Shown: positions 49,556 to 58,887, counted from the stretch's first letter. The stretch: 64,000 nt of DNA from JBOCEF01 sp047610385 (GCA_047610385.1 JBLGAC010000008.1:1-64000); one strand, 5' to 3'. Made by a program: numbers and translations. The notes: a model not told the origin generated them from the letters alone.

Positions 49556-50525
49556 GGCGGGGCTTTCCGGCCAGCGCGCCCATGATCCCGCCGCGCGCGA
49601 ACAGCACCACCAGCAGCAGCACGACCCCCAACGCCAATTGCCAGCGCGCGGTGTAGCCGCCGACGATCACCTCCATGCCGATGAACACTGCGGCGCCTGC
49701 GATCGGCCCGCACAGGCGCCCGATGCCGCCCAGGATCACCAGCACGATCAATTCGCCGGACATATGCCACGACATGGCGTTCGGCCCGATGAACCCGTTC
49801 AGATCTGCCAGCAGCGCCCCCGCCAGCCCGGTGATCGCCGCGGACAGCGCAAAACCGGTCAGCTTCACGGGATACGGCGCGATGCCTGATGTGGCCAGGC
49901 GGACCTCGTTCAACCGCGCCATGGTCAGGGCTGCGCCAAAGCGGGCGCGCATCATCACATGGGTCAGCGCCAGCGTTGCCAGCAGGGCGCCGAAGGCCAG
50001 CGCAAAAAAGCTCAGGGGATCATAGGTATCAAGGCCCGGGAATTCATTGCGCACATAGATCGGCAAGCCGTCCTCGCCGCCATAAGCAGGCCAGGATATG
50101 GCGAAATAATAGATCATCTGCGCAAAGGCCAAGGTGATCATGATGAAATAGACGCCTGAGGTCCGCAGGCTGAGCGCCCCGATCCCCAGCGCGACACCCG
50201 CCGACACCGCCATCGCCGCCAGCCAGATCATGGGCATGGAGGTCGTGCCCTCAATCACCAGCGGCCAGGTCATGATCGGGTCGTCATTCATCGCGTGGGT
50301 GGCGGCGATGCCCGCGCAATAGCCGCCGATGCCGAAGAACGCGGCGTGGCCGAAACTGACCATCCCGCCATGGCCGATGGCGATGTTCAGCCCCGCGCCC
50401 GCCAGCGCAAGGATCGCCACGCGCGATGCCATGTTGACCCAATAGGGCTGATCCACCCCGTCGGCCCAAAGCGCCGCGCCCAGCAGCGCGCCCAGCAGCG
50501 CGATATTCACGATCCATTCGCGCAT
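49548..50525 (-). CDS. livM: Branched-chain-amino-acid-type permease LivM
   Basis: 325 residues, about ten TM helices. Characteristic segments: GHGGMVSFGHAAFFGIGGYCAG and FALSAAITGLAGALLADLNGF. Pairs with LivH. ATG overlaps the livH stop (ATGA). Confidence 0.92.
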   Translation of the reverse strand: MREWIVNIALLGALLGAALWADGVDQPYWVNMASRVAILALAGAGLNIAIGHGGMVSFGHAAFFGIGGYCAGIAATHAMNDDPIMTWPLVIEGTTSMPMIWLAAMAVSAGVALGIGALSLRTSGVYFIMITLAFAQMIYYFAISWPAYGGEDGLPIYVRNEFPGLDTYDPLSFFALAFGALLATLALTHVMMRARFGAALTMARLNEVRLATSGIAPYPVKLTGFALSAAITGLAGALLADLNGFIGPNAMSWHMSGELIVLVILGGIGRLCGPIAGAAVFIGMEVIVGGYTARWQLALGVVLLLVVLFARGGIMGALAGKPRHD

Positions 50526-51445
50526 CAGCCGCCCGCCGGAAACAGGCCGGAGGGGCGGAACACCAGCACCCCGGCCATGATTACATAGATCAGCATCGAC
50601 GCCAGCGCGCCGCCCACCGATGCCGCATCCGCCGCGGGCATGAACGCTGCGAACCCCATCGGCAGCAGCACTCGGCCCATCGTATCCGCAACCCCGACGA
50701 TCAGCGCGCCGACCATGGCCCCGCGGATCGACCCGATGCCGCCGATCACGATGACCACGAAGGCAAGGATCAGCACCGGTTCCCCCATCCCGACCTGCAC
50801 CGATTGCAGCGCGCCGACCATCGCGCCCGCGAACCCCGCCAGCCCGGCGCCAAGCGCGAAGACCGCCGTATAAAGCACCGCAATGTTAACGCCGAGCGCG
50901 CCGATCATTTCGCGGTCCGCCTCTCCCGCCCGGATGCGCATGCCAAGCCGGGTGCGCGAAATCAGCAGCCACAGCAGAACCGCCGCCCCCAGACCCGCGA
51001 TGATGATCGCCAGTCGATAAATCGGGTACGCTGCGCCGCCGGGCAGATGCACCGCGCCGGACAGGATTTCAGGCGGGTCCAGCCACAGGGGCCGCCCGCC
51101 AAATATCGCCAATGCACCTTCGGAGAAAATCAGGATCAGCGCGAATGTCGCCAGCACCTGATCCAGATGATCGCGGTCATAAAGCCGCCGGATCACCAGA
51201 ATTTCGACCAAGGCGCCGACGGCCGCCGCGGCCAGTGTGCCAGCCGCCAGCCCGACCCAGAAATTGCCGGTTTGCGCCGCCACCCACGCGCACACAAAAG
51301 CGCCGGACATGAACAGCGCGCCATGGGCAAGGTTGATCAGCCCCATCACGCCAAAGACCAGCGTCAGGCCCGCGGCGGTCAGGAACAGCATCACGCCCAG
51401 CTGCACGCCGTTCAAAAGTTGTTCGAGGATCAGCGCCGCGCTCAT
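50525..51445 (-). CDS. livH: Branched-chain-amino-acid-type permease LivH
   Basis: 306 residues from MSAALILEQLLNGVQLG; about eight TM helices. Segments GVMGLINLAHGALFM and VIVIGGIGSIRGAMVGALI are diagnostic. A longer frame to 51526 is rejected for lack of family support. Separated from livJ by 396 bp with a terminator-like hairpin. Confidence 0.92.
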   Translation of the reverse strand: MSAALILEQLLNGVQLGVMLFLTAAGLTLVFGVMGLINLAHGALFMSGAFVCAWVAAQTGNFWVGLAAGTLAAAAVGALVEILVIRRLYDRDHLDQVLATFALILIFSEGALAIFGGRPLWLDPPEILSGAVHLPGGAAYPIYRLAIIIAGLGAAVLLWLLISRTRLGMRIRAGEADREMIGALGVNIAVLYTAVFALGAGLAGFAGAMVGALQSVQVGMGEPVLILAFVVIVIGGIGSIRGAMVGALIVGVADTMGRVLLPMGFAAFMPAADAASVGGALASMLIYVIMAGVLVFRPSGLFPAGG

Positions 51446-51780
51446 GTCTTGGGTGGGTCCCCGCGTGTGGTCTTTGCGCCTCGGCGTCACGGGCCGGGCG
51501 CGCAAGCTGTCCCCGCAGATACGCACCCGCGGGCGGCGCGTCCACCGGGCAGCGCGGATTTACGCGTTCGCCCGGTCAGGCGGACCTGTTCGCCGCTTCA
51601 GCGCCGCAGACATCTCATGCCTTGGTGCCGATCAGGGCGATGACCGTCAGGGAGGCGCGGACACCATGGCGCTGGTCGTGTTTCCTGATCCCGTCCCAAG
51701 TCTGGGGCGACATGTTTGATGCAGCCCGCGGCCATGGGGTGCTTGGTATTTCATCTGGCCCAATCGAAAATCTGCAAATG
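51446..51780. other. Spacer between livJ and livH
   Basis: 335 bp with no supported gene. GC-rich, without obvious promoter boxes. With the hairpin at 51781-51804 it separates the binding-protein gene from the membrane components, which often gives higher binding-protein expression. Confidence 0.4.
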
Positions 51781-51804
51781 GCCGCCCCTTGGCATTGGGG
51801 CGGC
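51781..51804 (-). terminator. Hairpin downstream of livJ
   Basis: Perfect 8-bp stem GCCGCCCC / GGGGCGGC with an 8-nt loop, 37 bp after livJ. On minus CATTTGCAGATTTTC follows. Probably a partial terminator within the liv operon. Confidence 0.6.
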
Positions 51805-51841
51805 AATCTTCATTATCTGCCGCGTCTCAGGTTCGCAGCGA

Positions 51842-52978
51842 TTACATCACGCAGTCGGCGGCATACACGTCTGAGTGGTTTTCAATGGCAATGCCGACCA
51901 GTTTGTTGGTGGGTTTTCCGTCAGGCCCTGCAACAACTTCGCGCACATAGATGTTTTGGATCGGGTGGTGGTTCGACCCGAACTTGAACGACCCGCGGAC
52001 AGACGCGAAATCGGCCGCTTTGAGGGCGGCGCGGAAAGCGTCCTGGTCAGACGGTTTTGCTTTGGCCAGAGCCGAAAGGATCAGGCGCGCCGTCTCATAT
52101 CCCTGGGCTGCATAAAGGGTCGGTGTGCGGCCATAGGCAGCGCGGAAACCCGCAACGAATTCGATATTCGCGGGGAAATCAAGGTCATAGGCCCATTCTG
52201 AGGTGTTCTGGGTGCCGATCGCCGCGTCGCCGACGGCACCCAGAATGATCTCATCGAATGAAAAGGCCGGGCCAAAGACGGGAATGTCGACCTCTGCGGC
52301 CGCGTATTGCTTCATGAATGAAATTCCCATGCCGCCCGGCAGGAAGAAAAACACTGAATCGGCGCCTGATGCGCGGATCTGCGCGATTTCGGCGGCATAG
52401 TCGGTCTGGCCGAGCTTGGTATAAATCTCTCCGGCTACGGTGTCGCCGAACAGGCGCTTGAACCCGGTCAGCGCGTCTTTGCCCGCAGGATAGTTCGGCG
52501 CGAGCACGAAGGGCGCCTTGAACCCGGCGTCTTTCATGTAGCCGCCCATCGCCTCATGCAGATTGTCGTTCTGCCATGCGGCGTTGAAGTAATTCTTGTG
52601 GCATCCCTTGCCCGCCAGCGCCGACGGACCGGCGTTCGGCGAGATATAGAACACCCCCTGCCGCACCGCGCCAGGCACCACGGCCATGGCGAGGTTGGAC
52701 CAGATGATGCCGGTCAGGATGTCGACCTTCTCGCGCTGGATCATCTCATCAGCCAGCGATTTGGCGACGTCGGGTTTGCGCACGTCATCGCGGATGATGA
52801 GCGTGACATCCGAAGCGTTCGCCTGCTTCAGCGCCAGTTCAAACCCATCGCGCACGTCGATGCCGAGATGCGCACCCCCGCCCGAAAGCGTGGTGATCAT
52901 GCCGATTTTCACTTCGGCGGTGGCGGCCTGAGCTGCGCAAAGCGCGGCGATGGCGGCGGCGAGAATGGTCTTTTTCAT
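51842..52978 (-). CDS. livJ: Periplasmic substrate-binding protein of the liv-type ABC transporter
   Basis: 378 residues from MKKTILAAAIAALCAAQAATA, a clear signal peptide ending near residue 21; the mature start is EVKIGMITTLSGGGAH, typical of type 1 periplasmic binding proteins. Further motifs: NLAMAVVPGAVRQGVFYISPNAGPSAL (in part PNAGPSALAG) and GYETARLIL. The ligand is unknown; relatives bind branched-chain amino acids, amides, or aromatic and dicarboxylic acids. An AT-rich promoter region with a 14-bp palindrome lies upstream. Confidence 0.87.
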   Translation of the reverse strand: MKKTILAAAIAALCAAQAATAEVKIGMITTLSGGGAHLGIDVRDGFELALKQANASDVTLIIRDDVRKPDVAKSLADEMIQREKVDILTGIIWSNLAMAVVPGAVRQGVFYISPNAGPSALAGKGCHKNYFNAAWQNDNLHEAMGGYMKDAGFKAPFVLAPNYPAGKDALTGFKRLFGDTVAGEIYTKLGQTDYAAEIAQIRASGADSVFFFLPGGMGISFMKQYAAAEVDIPVFGPAFSFDEIILGAVGDAAIGTQNTSEWAYDLDFPANIEFVAGFRAAYGRTPTLYAAQGYETARLILSALAKAKPSDQDAFRAALKAADFASVRGSFKFGSNHHPIQNIYVREVVAGPDGKPTNKLVGIAIENHSDVYAADCVM

Positions 52979-53307
52979 GTGGTCCGGCCCCTGTTCCCTG
53001 TCGTTCCGCGCAAAGGATGCAACGGATGAGCCGTCGGGGGAAGGGGGCAGGTTCAGGTTGGTTGGCGTGTGCTTGCGTGGTTTGGTTTGCAAGGCGTGGT
53101 CAGGTCGAAGGTGAAGGTGCTTGAGGATCATTGAAGCTGTATCAAATTGTGTAGCTAAAGAATTTTCAGATGAGGTATCTTCCCCTAATTATCTCATAAA
53201 TTTATGAAAAGATCATCGCAGAAAAAGCAGTTTTTATTTATTACCTAAAATCAATGCGTGATCTGATGCGCTGAACAGCCCCAAAGCGCCGCCCAGCGCA
53301 TCCAAGC
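52979..53307. other. livJ upstream region
   Basis: 329 bp between livJ and mcl2, both on minus. 53140-53260 is markedly AT-rich. It holds the livJ promoter candidate GATAAT (53188-53193, minus) and a palindrome at 53194-53207. The ~200-bp leader has an in-frame extension from 53131 that does not look like protein. Confidence 0.5.
53194..53207. promoter_or_regulatory. 14-bp palindrome upstream of livJ
   Basis: TCATAAATTTATGA is a perfect palindrome directly next to a minus-strand -10-like GATAAT, where it would cover the promoter spacer. A repressor operator is plausible. Confidence 0.45.
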
Positions 53308-54192
53308 TCAGCCCAGATCGGCCTCCAACGCGCTGATCGCTGCGGCAAGCGCCAGCTGACGGTTCGCGGTCTCCACATGCAGGTTTTCGACGATCTTGCC
53401 GTCGACCACGGCGACCGCCTCACCTTTGGCGCGTGTGTCTTCGAACGCCGCCACCTGACGCGCGGCCAGATCCAGATCGGCGGCGGATGGCGCAAAGACC
53501 TCGTTGGTCACGGCAAGCTGCAGGGGGTGGATCAGCGTCTTGCCGTCGAAGCCCATCGCCAGACCTTGCTCACATGATGTGCGCAGCCCCGCGTCGTCCT
53601 TGTAGGCGTTGTAGACCCCGTCAATGCACGCCAGCCCATAGGCTTTGGCCGCAAGCAGGCAGATGCCCAGCGACGTGATCACTGGCTGGCGGTCGTCGGT
53701 GTGGCGGGCGTTCAGGTCTTTGACCAGATCATTGGTGCCCAGGATGAAGCAGGTCAGCCGCGGCGACTGCGCGATCGCCTGCGCGTTCAGGATGCCGAGC
53801 GGCGTTTCCATCATCGCCCAGATTGCGGTGCGTGCGGGGGCACCGGCCTCGTCCATGATTGCGGCGACGGCGGCGATGTCTGCGGGTGAATTGACCTTGG
53901 GGATCAAGATTGCGTCAGGGCCCGCGGCGGCGGCGGCACGCACGTCCGCATCGCCCCAAAGGGTGTCGAGGCCGTTGACGCGGATGATCACCTCACGCTT
54001 GCCGAACGCCTTGGCGCGCACTTTCGCGGCGACCAGATCGCGGGCGAGGTCCTTTTCAGTCGGGCCAACCGCATCCTCAAGATCAAGGATCAGCGCGTCG
54101 GCGGGCAGGCCAGCGGCCTTTTCCAGCGCGCGCGTCTTGGCGCCCGGCATGTAAAGAACGGAACGGCGCGGACGGACGGGGGCGTCGGACAT
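53308..54192 (-). CDS. mcl2: (3S)-Malyl-CoA thioesterase
   Basis: CitE-like fold enzyme that hydrolyses (3S)-malyl-CoA to malate in the ethylmalonyl-CoA pathway. 294 residues from MSDAPVRPRRSVLYMPGAK. Motifs: ADALILDLEDAVGPTEKD (metal glutamate/aspartate), VIIRVNGLDTLWGDAD, AIWAMMETPLGILNA, and the C-terminal VVDGKIVENLHV. The RSVLYxPG start and MMET segment fit Mcl2 rather than the lyase Mcl1. ATG 54192 is preceded by AAAGG. Confidence 0.88.
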   Translation of the reverse strand: MSDAPVRPRRSVLYMPGAKTRALEKAAGLPADALILDLEDAVGPTEKDLARDLVAAKVRAKAFGKREVIIRVNGLDTLWGDADVRAAAAAGPDAILIPKVNSPADIAAVAAIMDEAGAPARTAIWAMMETPLGILNAQAIAQSPRLTCFILGTNDLVKDLNARHTDDRQPVITSLGICLLAAKAYGLACIDGVYNAYKDDAGLRTSCEQGLAMGFDGKTLIHPLQLAVTNEVFAPSAADLDLAARQVAAFEDTRAKGEAVAVVDGKIVENLHVETANRQLALAAAISALEADLG

Positions 54193-54553
54193 GAAGGACC
54201 TTTCGGGCAAGCGTTGACCGGGCAGGGCGTAGCGGAGTTTTCGCACCTGCGCAAGAAAATGTCGTGGCACATCATCGCAGCGATGCATCCTGTCGACGCC
54301 GCGTTGCGCGAGGTAACCAAATGCTAACCGAAATGCGCGATGGTCCCGTTATGGCCGCACGGCGTCTGAGGATCGGGGACCCCCCGAGTTTCGGCGCATC
54401 ACGTCGGCGGCGCGGGGCAATGCAGGGCCCCCGCCCAAATGACGGCGCGCGGATGAAGCAGTCCTTGAAACTCGCACCGGCGCTGATCGCGCTGTGGGCG
54501 CACGGGATCTTCCGTCGCCCCGGCCCGGCCGCCCGGAATCGGGAGCGTACGAA
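54193..54553. other. Divergent promoter region, mcl2 and a secreted protein
   Basis: 361 bp without a supported gene; promoters for mcl2 (minus) and the gene at 54554 (plus) must lie here. Candidate plus-strand frames begin upstream (GTG 54494) but add a low-complexity extension. Confidence 0.4.
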
Positions 54554-55168
54554 ATGCCGTCAATCTTCTCCTCCGCCTTCCAGGGCTTCGCCTCGTTGTT
54601 CTCGGGCCAACCTGCCGTCACGCCCATTCCCCGTCCCGCATCGGCAGCGCCGTTGGGGCAGGTTGCTGGCCCTGATACCTTTTCCGAAGGCATGGCGGGC
54701 ATCGCGACAGGCCCGGTGACGCAGGTTCCCACCGCGCTGGCGCAGGCCGGGCCGAAGCCTTCATGGATCAAGATCGCGCTCGCGGTTCTGGATGTGGCAC
54801 TGACCCGGCCGGGGCAGGACCGCCGCCGCGATGCGGTGAAGCGTGCCGTCCGCGGTCTTGGCGCCGGCGCGGTTGTGCTGGGCGTTCTGGCCGCCGGGAC
54901 CGCGCCCCAACCGGTCGCCGCCGCATCGACTGGCGTTTGTGGGGAACGTGCGAAAATCGTCGATCGCCTGCAGTCAAAATATGGCGAAAGCCGCCAGGGC
55001 ATTGGCATTGCTCAGGGCCAGCGCGTGGTCGAAATTTGGGCGTCTGAGGACAGCGGCAGCTGGACGATTGTGATCACGTTGCCGGATGGGTCGAGCTGCC
55101 TGATGGCTGCTGGCGAAGATTGGGAACCGCTGAAAAAGCCGACCCCCGTGGCCGGCCGCGGCGCCTGA
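54554..55168 (+). CDS. Hypothetical exported or membrane-anchored protein
   Basis: 204 residues from MPSIFSSAFQGFASLF, with GGGAG upstream. The N-terminal half is proline/alanine-rich; a hydrophobic stretch (RGLGAGAVVLGVLAAG) in the middle may anchor or export the rest. The C-terminal ~65 residues (GVCGERAKIVDRLQSKYGE, then WTIVITLPDGSSCLMAAGEDW) form a small domain, with a cysteine pair, that looks widespread in alphaproteobacteria but whose function I do not recognise. Confidence 0.65.
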   Translation: MPSIFSSAFQGFASLFSGQPAVTPIPRPASAAPLGQVAGPDTFSEGMAGIATGPVTQVPTALAQAGPKPSWIKIALAVLDVALTRPGQDRRRDAVKRAVRGLGAGAVVLGVLAAGTAPQPVAAASTGVCGERAKIVDRLQSKYGESRQGIGIAQGQRVVEIWASEDSGSWTIVITLPDGSSCLMAAGEDWEPLKKPTPVAGRGA

Positions 55169-55444
55169 TCCAGCGCCCCTTCGGAGATGCCGCGCACCCA
55201 CCGCCACCTGCGCCCGCCTGCCGCCCGCGCCGACGGGTGCAGGCCGCCGCGGGTGCGCGGTCGGGCCCCTTGGGGCGGCAGGTGCGGCGGCCCCCTCGCC
55301 GTGTCTTGTATCTATTCGAATACGCCGCTTTGCCTTCGCATGCTTTGCCGCTAGGCTCCACGATCGCAGAACGCATCGATGCGCGCGCATCCAGGCGGGA
55401 CCAAAGCTGGCGGCACAAGCCGGCTCGCGGCTTGGGGGGAAAGC
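55169..55444. repeat. GC-rich spacer with inverted repeats
   Basis: No gene. The first ~130 bp carry CCGCGCACCC and its inverse GGGTGCGCGG about 60 bp apart, and GGGCCCCTTGGGGC. The last ~130 bp are ordinary and likely hold the promoter of the response-regulator operon. Confidence 0.45.
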
Positions 55445-55816
55445 ATGGCGGCGAAGAAAGTGCTGATTGCGGAGGACGAACCGCACATCGTTGAATCGCT
55501 TACATTTTTGCTCAACAGAGAGGGCTTTGATGTTTCTTCTGCCGGGGATGGAGAGACGGCATTTCTGTGCCTCGAAGAAAATCCGCCGGACTTGATGATC
55601 CTCGACGTTATGCTGCCGCGGATGAACGGGTTCGAAGTGCTGCGCCGTGTGCGCGCCGATCCACGCCTGCGCGCCCTGCCGGTGATCATGCTGACCGCCA
55701 AGGGCCAGCACCAGGATCGCCAGCGCGCTGATGAAATCGGTGCTGATGCCTTCATCACCAAGCCTTTCTCCAACCGCGAGGTGGTGGACCGGGTCCGCGC
55801 CCTCGTCGCTGAATGA
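55445..55816 (+). CDS. Single-domain response regulator
   Basis: 123 residues; a receiver domain only, without an output domain. Acidic pocket E10-D11, phosphoacceptor D54 in LMILDVMLPRMNG, and the conserved lysine K106 in FITKPFS. Start MAAKKVLIAEDEPH. First gene of an operon with a two-TM protein and a symporter-type sensor kinase; it is probably the kinase's partner or a phosphate relay. Confidence 0.9.
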   Translation: MAAKKVLIAEDEPHIVESLTFLLNREGFDVSSAGDGETAFLCLEENPPDLMILDVMLPRMNGFEVLRRVRADPRLRALPVIMLTAKGQHQDRQRADEIGADAFITKPFSNREVVDRVRALVAE

Positions 55817-55834
55817 TGGTTGGATGAGCGTCGG

Positions 55835-56203
55835 ATGACGGTCCCGCCGCCCCTTTTGACGGACCGTGCGCCTGACCCGGTCGCGCCCAGCTTTACGCCC
55901 CGCCTCAAACCCCGGCGCGCGCAGGCGCTGGCCGCCGTCGTGCCGGTGCTGGGCGCCTTTCTGCTGATGCCGCCTTACATCACCGTCTTCGCCGCGCCTG
56001 AAACGGTGTTTGGCGTGCCTTTGATCCTCGCCTATCTGATGGTGGTCTGGGTCGGGCTGATCTTCAGCGCCTGGCGTCTGTCGGGCCGCCTGCGCCGCAG
56101 GTTGGAGCTGAACGCGCCCCGCCCGCGCCTGGCCCCCGGGCCGCCCCGCGCCGCCGATTCCGCGGTCGATCCCGCCGTCGATTTTGGGGCGCCGGATCCA
56201 TGA
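55835..56203 (+). CDS. Small two-TM protein of a sensor-kinase operon
   Basis: 122 residues (ATG 55835; TTG 55820 possible). Two hydrophobic helices at about 32-52 and 62-85, a basic RLSGRLRRRLEL and a proline/aspartate-rich tail. Size and placement recall DUF485/DUF4212 proteins, which accompany SSS permeases such as ActP, but the family match is not certain. Its stop overlaps the kinase start (ATGA). Confidence 0.65.
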   Translation: MTVPPPLLTDRAPDPVAPSFTPRLKPRRAQALAAVVPVLGAFLLMPPYITVFAAPETVFGVPLILAYLMVVWVGLIFSAWRLSGRLRRRLELNAPRPRLAPGPPRAADSAVDPAVDFGAPDP

Positions 56204-58887
56204 CGCTGACGCCGAACCTCGTGATCTTTGTCTGCGTTGTATATGTGGCGTTCCTGTTCGGGGTCGCGGCATGGGCGGATCGGCTGACGCGGCTGGGGCG
56301 CGGCAAGATCCTGCAATCACCGCTGGTCTACACGCTGTCGATTTCGGTCTATTGCACCAGCTGGACGTTTTATGGCGCGGTCGGGTCTGCGGCGCGCACG
56401 GGGCTGGAATTCGTCACCATTTATCTGGGCCCCACGCTGGTTTTTGTTGGTTGGTGGTGGCTGCTGCGCAAACTGGTGCGGATCGGGCGCAGCCAGCGGA
56501 TCACCTCGGTGGCGGATCTTTTGTCGTCGCGCTACGGCAAATCGCCAACGCTGGCGGTGCTGGTGACGGTGATCGCGGTGCTCGCCAGCACGCCCTACAT
56601 CGCGCTGCAATTGAAGGCGGTGACCGAAAGCTTTGCCATCGTCGGCGGCGAGGAACTGGCCGGCGGCGTCGCCACCGCGTTCTGGGTTGCGGCGGGCATG
56701 GCGTCTTTCACCATCCTGTTCGGCACCCGCAACGTTGATGCGAATGAACGCCATCACGGCGTCGTCGCCGCCATCGCGGTGGAGGCGGTGGTCAAGCTTT
56801 GCGCCCTCGTGGCGGTGGGCATCTTTGTGGTCTGGGGCGTTGGCGGCGGGGTGAGCGGCGCGCTGGAACGGATCCCCCCCGCGATGCTGAACCCCGACGA
56901 GGTGTTCGGCCCCCGCTGGGTGACGATCATGTTCCTCGCCGCCGCGGCGGTGATCTGCCTGCCGCGCCAGTTTCAGGTGACGGTGGTGGAAAACGCGGAT
57001 GAACGCCATCTGGCCACCGCATCATGGATGTTCCCGGCCTATCTGCTGCTGATTTCAATTTTCGTGCTGCCGATCGCCGGGGCGGGGCTGGCCGAATTGC
57101 CCGTGGGTTCGGACCCCGACATGTTCGTGCTGACCCTGCCATTGGCCTACGGGCAGGAGGAATTGGCCATCCTCGCCTTCATCGGCGGGTTTTCGTCGGC
57201 GACATCCATGGTCATCGTGGCGTCGATCGCGCTGTCGACCATGGTGTCGAACCACATCGTGACGCCGCTGGCGCTGCGCGCGACCGGGGGGGCGGTGTTG
57301 CGCTCAGGCGACGTGCGGCGGTTGTTGCTGGTGTCGCGGCGCGGATCAATCATTGGCATCCTGCTGCTGGGCTTTTTCTACTACCGGATGACTGAGGGGT
57401 CGGGCTCCCTGTTCTCCTTTGGCCTGGTGGCATTTGTCGGGGTGGCACAGTTCGTGCCGGCGCTGATCTGCGGGCTTTATTGGCGCCAGGCCACCGGGCG
57501 CGGTGCGGTGGCAGGGCTGTCGGCGGGGGCGGCGGTCTGGCTTTATGCGCTGGTGCTGCCCAGTTTCGGCGGCTCTGCGCTGATGCCGGTTGAGGTGATC
57601 ATGCATGGCCCCTGGGGCTTCACGCCGCTGCGCCCGCAGGCGCTGTTTGGCCTGCGCGACATGGATCCGCTGGTGCATGCGGTGTTCTGGTCGCTGTCGG
57701 TCAACGCCTTCTTGATGGTCGGGATCAGCCTGCTGCGCGAACCCAAGCCGATCGAATGGCTGCAATCGGCGCTGTTTGTTGACGTGTTCCGCACTGCGTC
57801 GGGGGATACGGACCGTTTCGTGCAACGCTCTGCTGCGACTGAGGATCTGTTCATCCTCGCGCAGCGCATCCTTGGGGTTGAACCTGCGCAGCGCCTGTTC
57901 GCTGAGGCGGCGCGCGAACAAGGGCTGGCGGGCGGCCTGCCCGCGGCCACTGACGTGTTCATCGCGCGGTTGGAGCGGCAATTGGCCGGGTCGGTGGGGG
58001 CGGCGTCGGCCCACGCGATGGTCAGTCAGGCGGCGGGCGGTGAGACGATTTCCCTGACCGAACTGATGCACATTGCCGATGAAACCGCCCAACTGGTGGA
58101 ATACGCCGCGGAGGTGGAGCGCAAGTCTGACGAACTGCAAGCCGCCGCCAGCCAACTGCGCGAGGCCAATGCGCAGCTTCGCGAACTGGACGCGCGCAAG
58201 GATGATTTCCTGAGCCAGGTGAGCCATGAGCTGCGCACCCCGATGACCGCCGTTCGATCGTTCTCAGAGATCCTGCTGGATGCGGATGACCTGAGCGCAG
58301 ACCAGTCGCGGCGGTTTCTGTCGATCATCCATGACGAAAGCCTGCGCCTGACGCGGCTGTTGAACCAGATCCTGGAACTGAACGTGCTGGAGCGCGGCGA
58401 AGGCGCGATCCCGACCGCGCCTATGGATGCCTCAGAGGCGGTGCGCCGGGCGGTGGAAACAACCCGCGGCGTCGCACATGAGGCGAACGGGCGTCTGGAG
58501 CTTGGCCCCCTGCCGGTCCCTGCATGGGTGAAGGCGGAACCGGACCGCTTGGCGCAGGTCTTCATCAACCTCGTGTCCAATGCGCTGAAATACAACGATA
58601 AGGATCAGCCGATCGTCCAGGTCTCAGGCCGGATCGACGGCGATATGGTCCGCTATGAAGTGCGCGACAACGGCCCCGGCGTGGCCGCGCAGGATCGTGA
58701 TCGTATCTTCCTCAAATTCTCACGCGGGTGGGACCGCACTGACACTGGCGGCGCCGGGCTGGGGCTGGCGATTTCGCGGCAGATCACGCGGCGGTTCGGG
58801 GGGGATCTGACGCTGAAATGTGCAGGTGGCGGCGGCGAGGGCACTTGTTTCGAAGTGACGATCCCCCTGCTGGCGACACGGCCCTAG
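56200..58887 (+). CDS. Na+/solute-symporter-like sensor histidine kinase
   Basis: 895 residues. The N-terminal ~500 form a 13-helix SSS-type transporter module, with SVYCTSWTFYGAVGSAARTG and FSSATSMVIVASIALSTMVSNH. Next is a STAC-like linker (about 545-625) and a coiled coil (ERKSDELQAAASQLREANAQ), then the kinase core: H-box FLSQVSHELRTPMTAV with His near 675, N-box VFINLVSNALKYN, and GAGLGLAISRQI. No PAS domain is seen. The architecture resembles CbrA-type sensors, which couple nutrient uptake or binding to signalling; the ligand is unknown. Confidence 0.9.
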   Translation: MTLTPNLVIFVCVVYVAFLFGVAAWADRLTRLGRGKILQSPLVYTLSISVYCTSWTFYGAVGSAARTGLEFVTIYLGPTLVFVGWWWLLRKLVRIGRSQRITSVADLLSSRYGKSPTLAVLVTVIAVLASTPYIALQLKAVTESFAIVGGEELAGGVATAFWVAAGMASFTILFGTRNVDANERHHGVVAAIAVEAVVKLCALVAVGIFVVWGVGGGVSGALERIPPAMLNPDEVFGPRWVTIMFLAAAAVICLPRQFQVTVVENADERHLATASWMFPAYLLLISIFVLPIAGAGLAELPVGSDPDMFVLTLPLAYGQEELAILAFIGGFSSATSMVIVASIALSTMVSNHIVTPLALRATGGAVLRSGDVRRLLLVSRRGSIIGILLLGFFYYRMTEGSGSLFSFGLVAFVGVAQFVPALICGLYWRQATGRGAVAGLSAGAAVWLYALVLPSFGGSALMPVEVIMHGPWGFTPLRPQALFGLRDMDPLVHAVFWSLSVNAFLMVGISLLREPKPIEWLQSALFVDVFRTASGDTDRFVQRSAATEDLFILAQRILGVEPAQRLFAEAAREQGLAGGLPAATDVFIARLERQLAGSVGAASAHAMVSQAAGGETISLTELMHIADETAQLVEYAAEVERKSDELQAAASQLREANAQLRELDARKDDFLSQVSHELRTPMTAVRSFSEILLDADDLSADQSRRFLSIIHDESLRLTRLLNQILELNVLERGEGAIPTAPMDASEAVRRAVETTRGVAHEANGRLELGPLPVPAWVKAEPDRLAQVFINLVSNALKYNDKDQPIVQVSGRIDGDMVRYEVRDNGPGVAAQDRDRIFLKFSRGWDRTDTGGAGLGLAISRQITRRFGGDLTLKCAGGGGEGTCFEVTIPLLATRP

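Noticed and set aside
54264..54719. 151-codon plus ORF upstream of the hypothetical exported protein
   Set aside because: Arg/Pro/Ser-rich and overlaps the better-supported frame starting at 54554.
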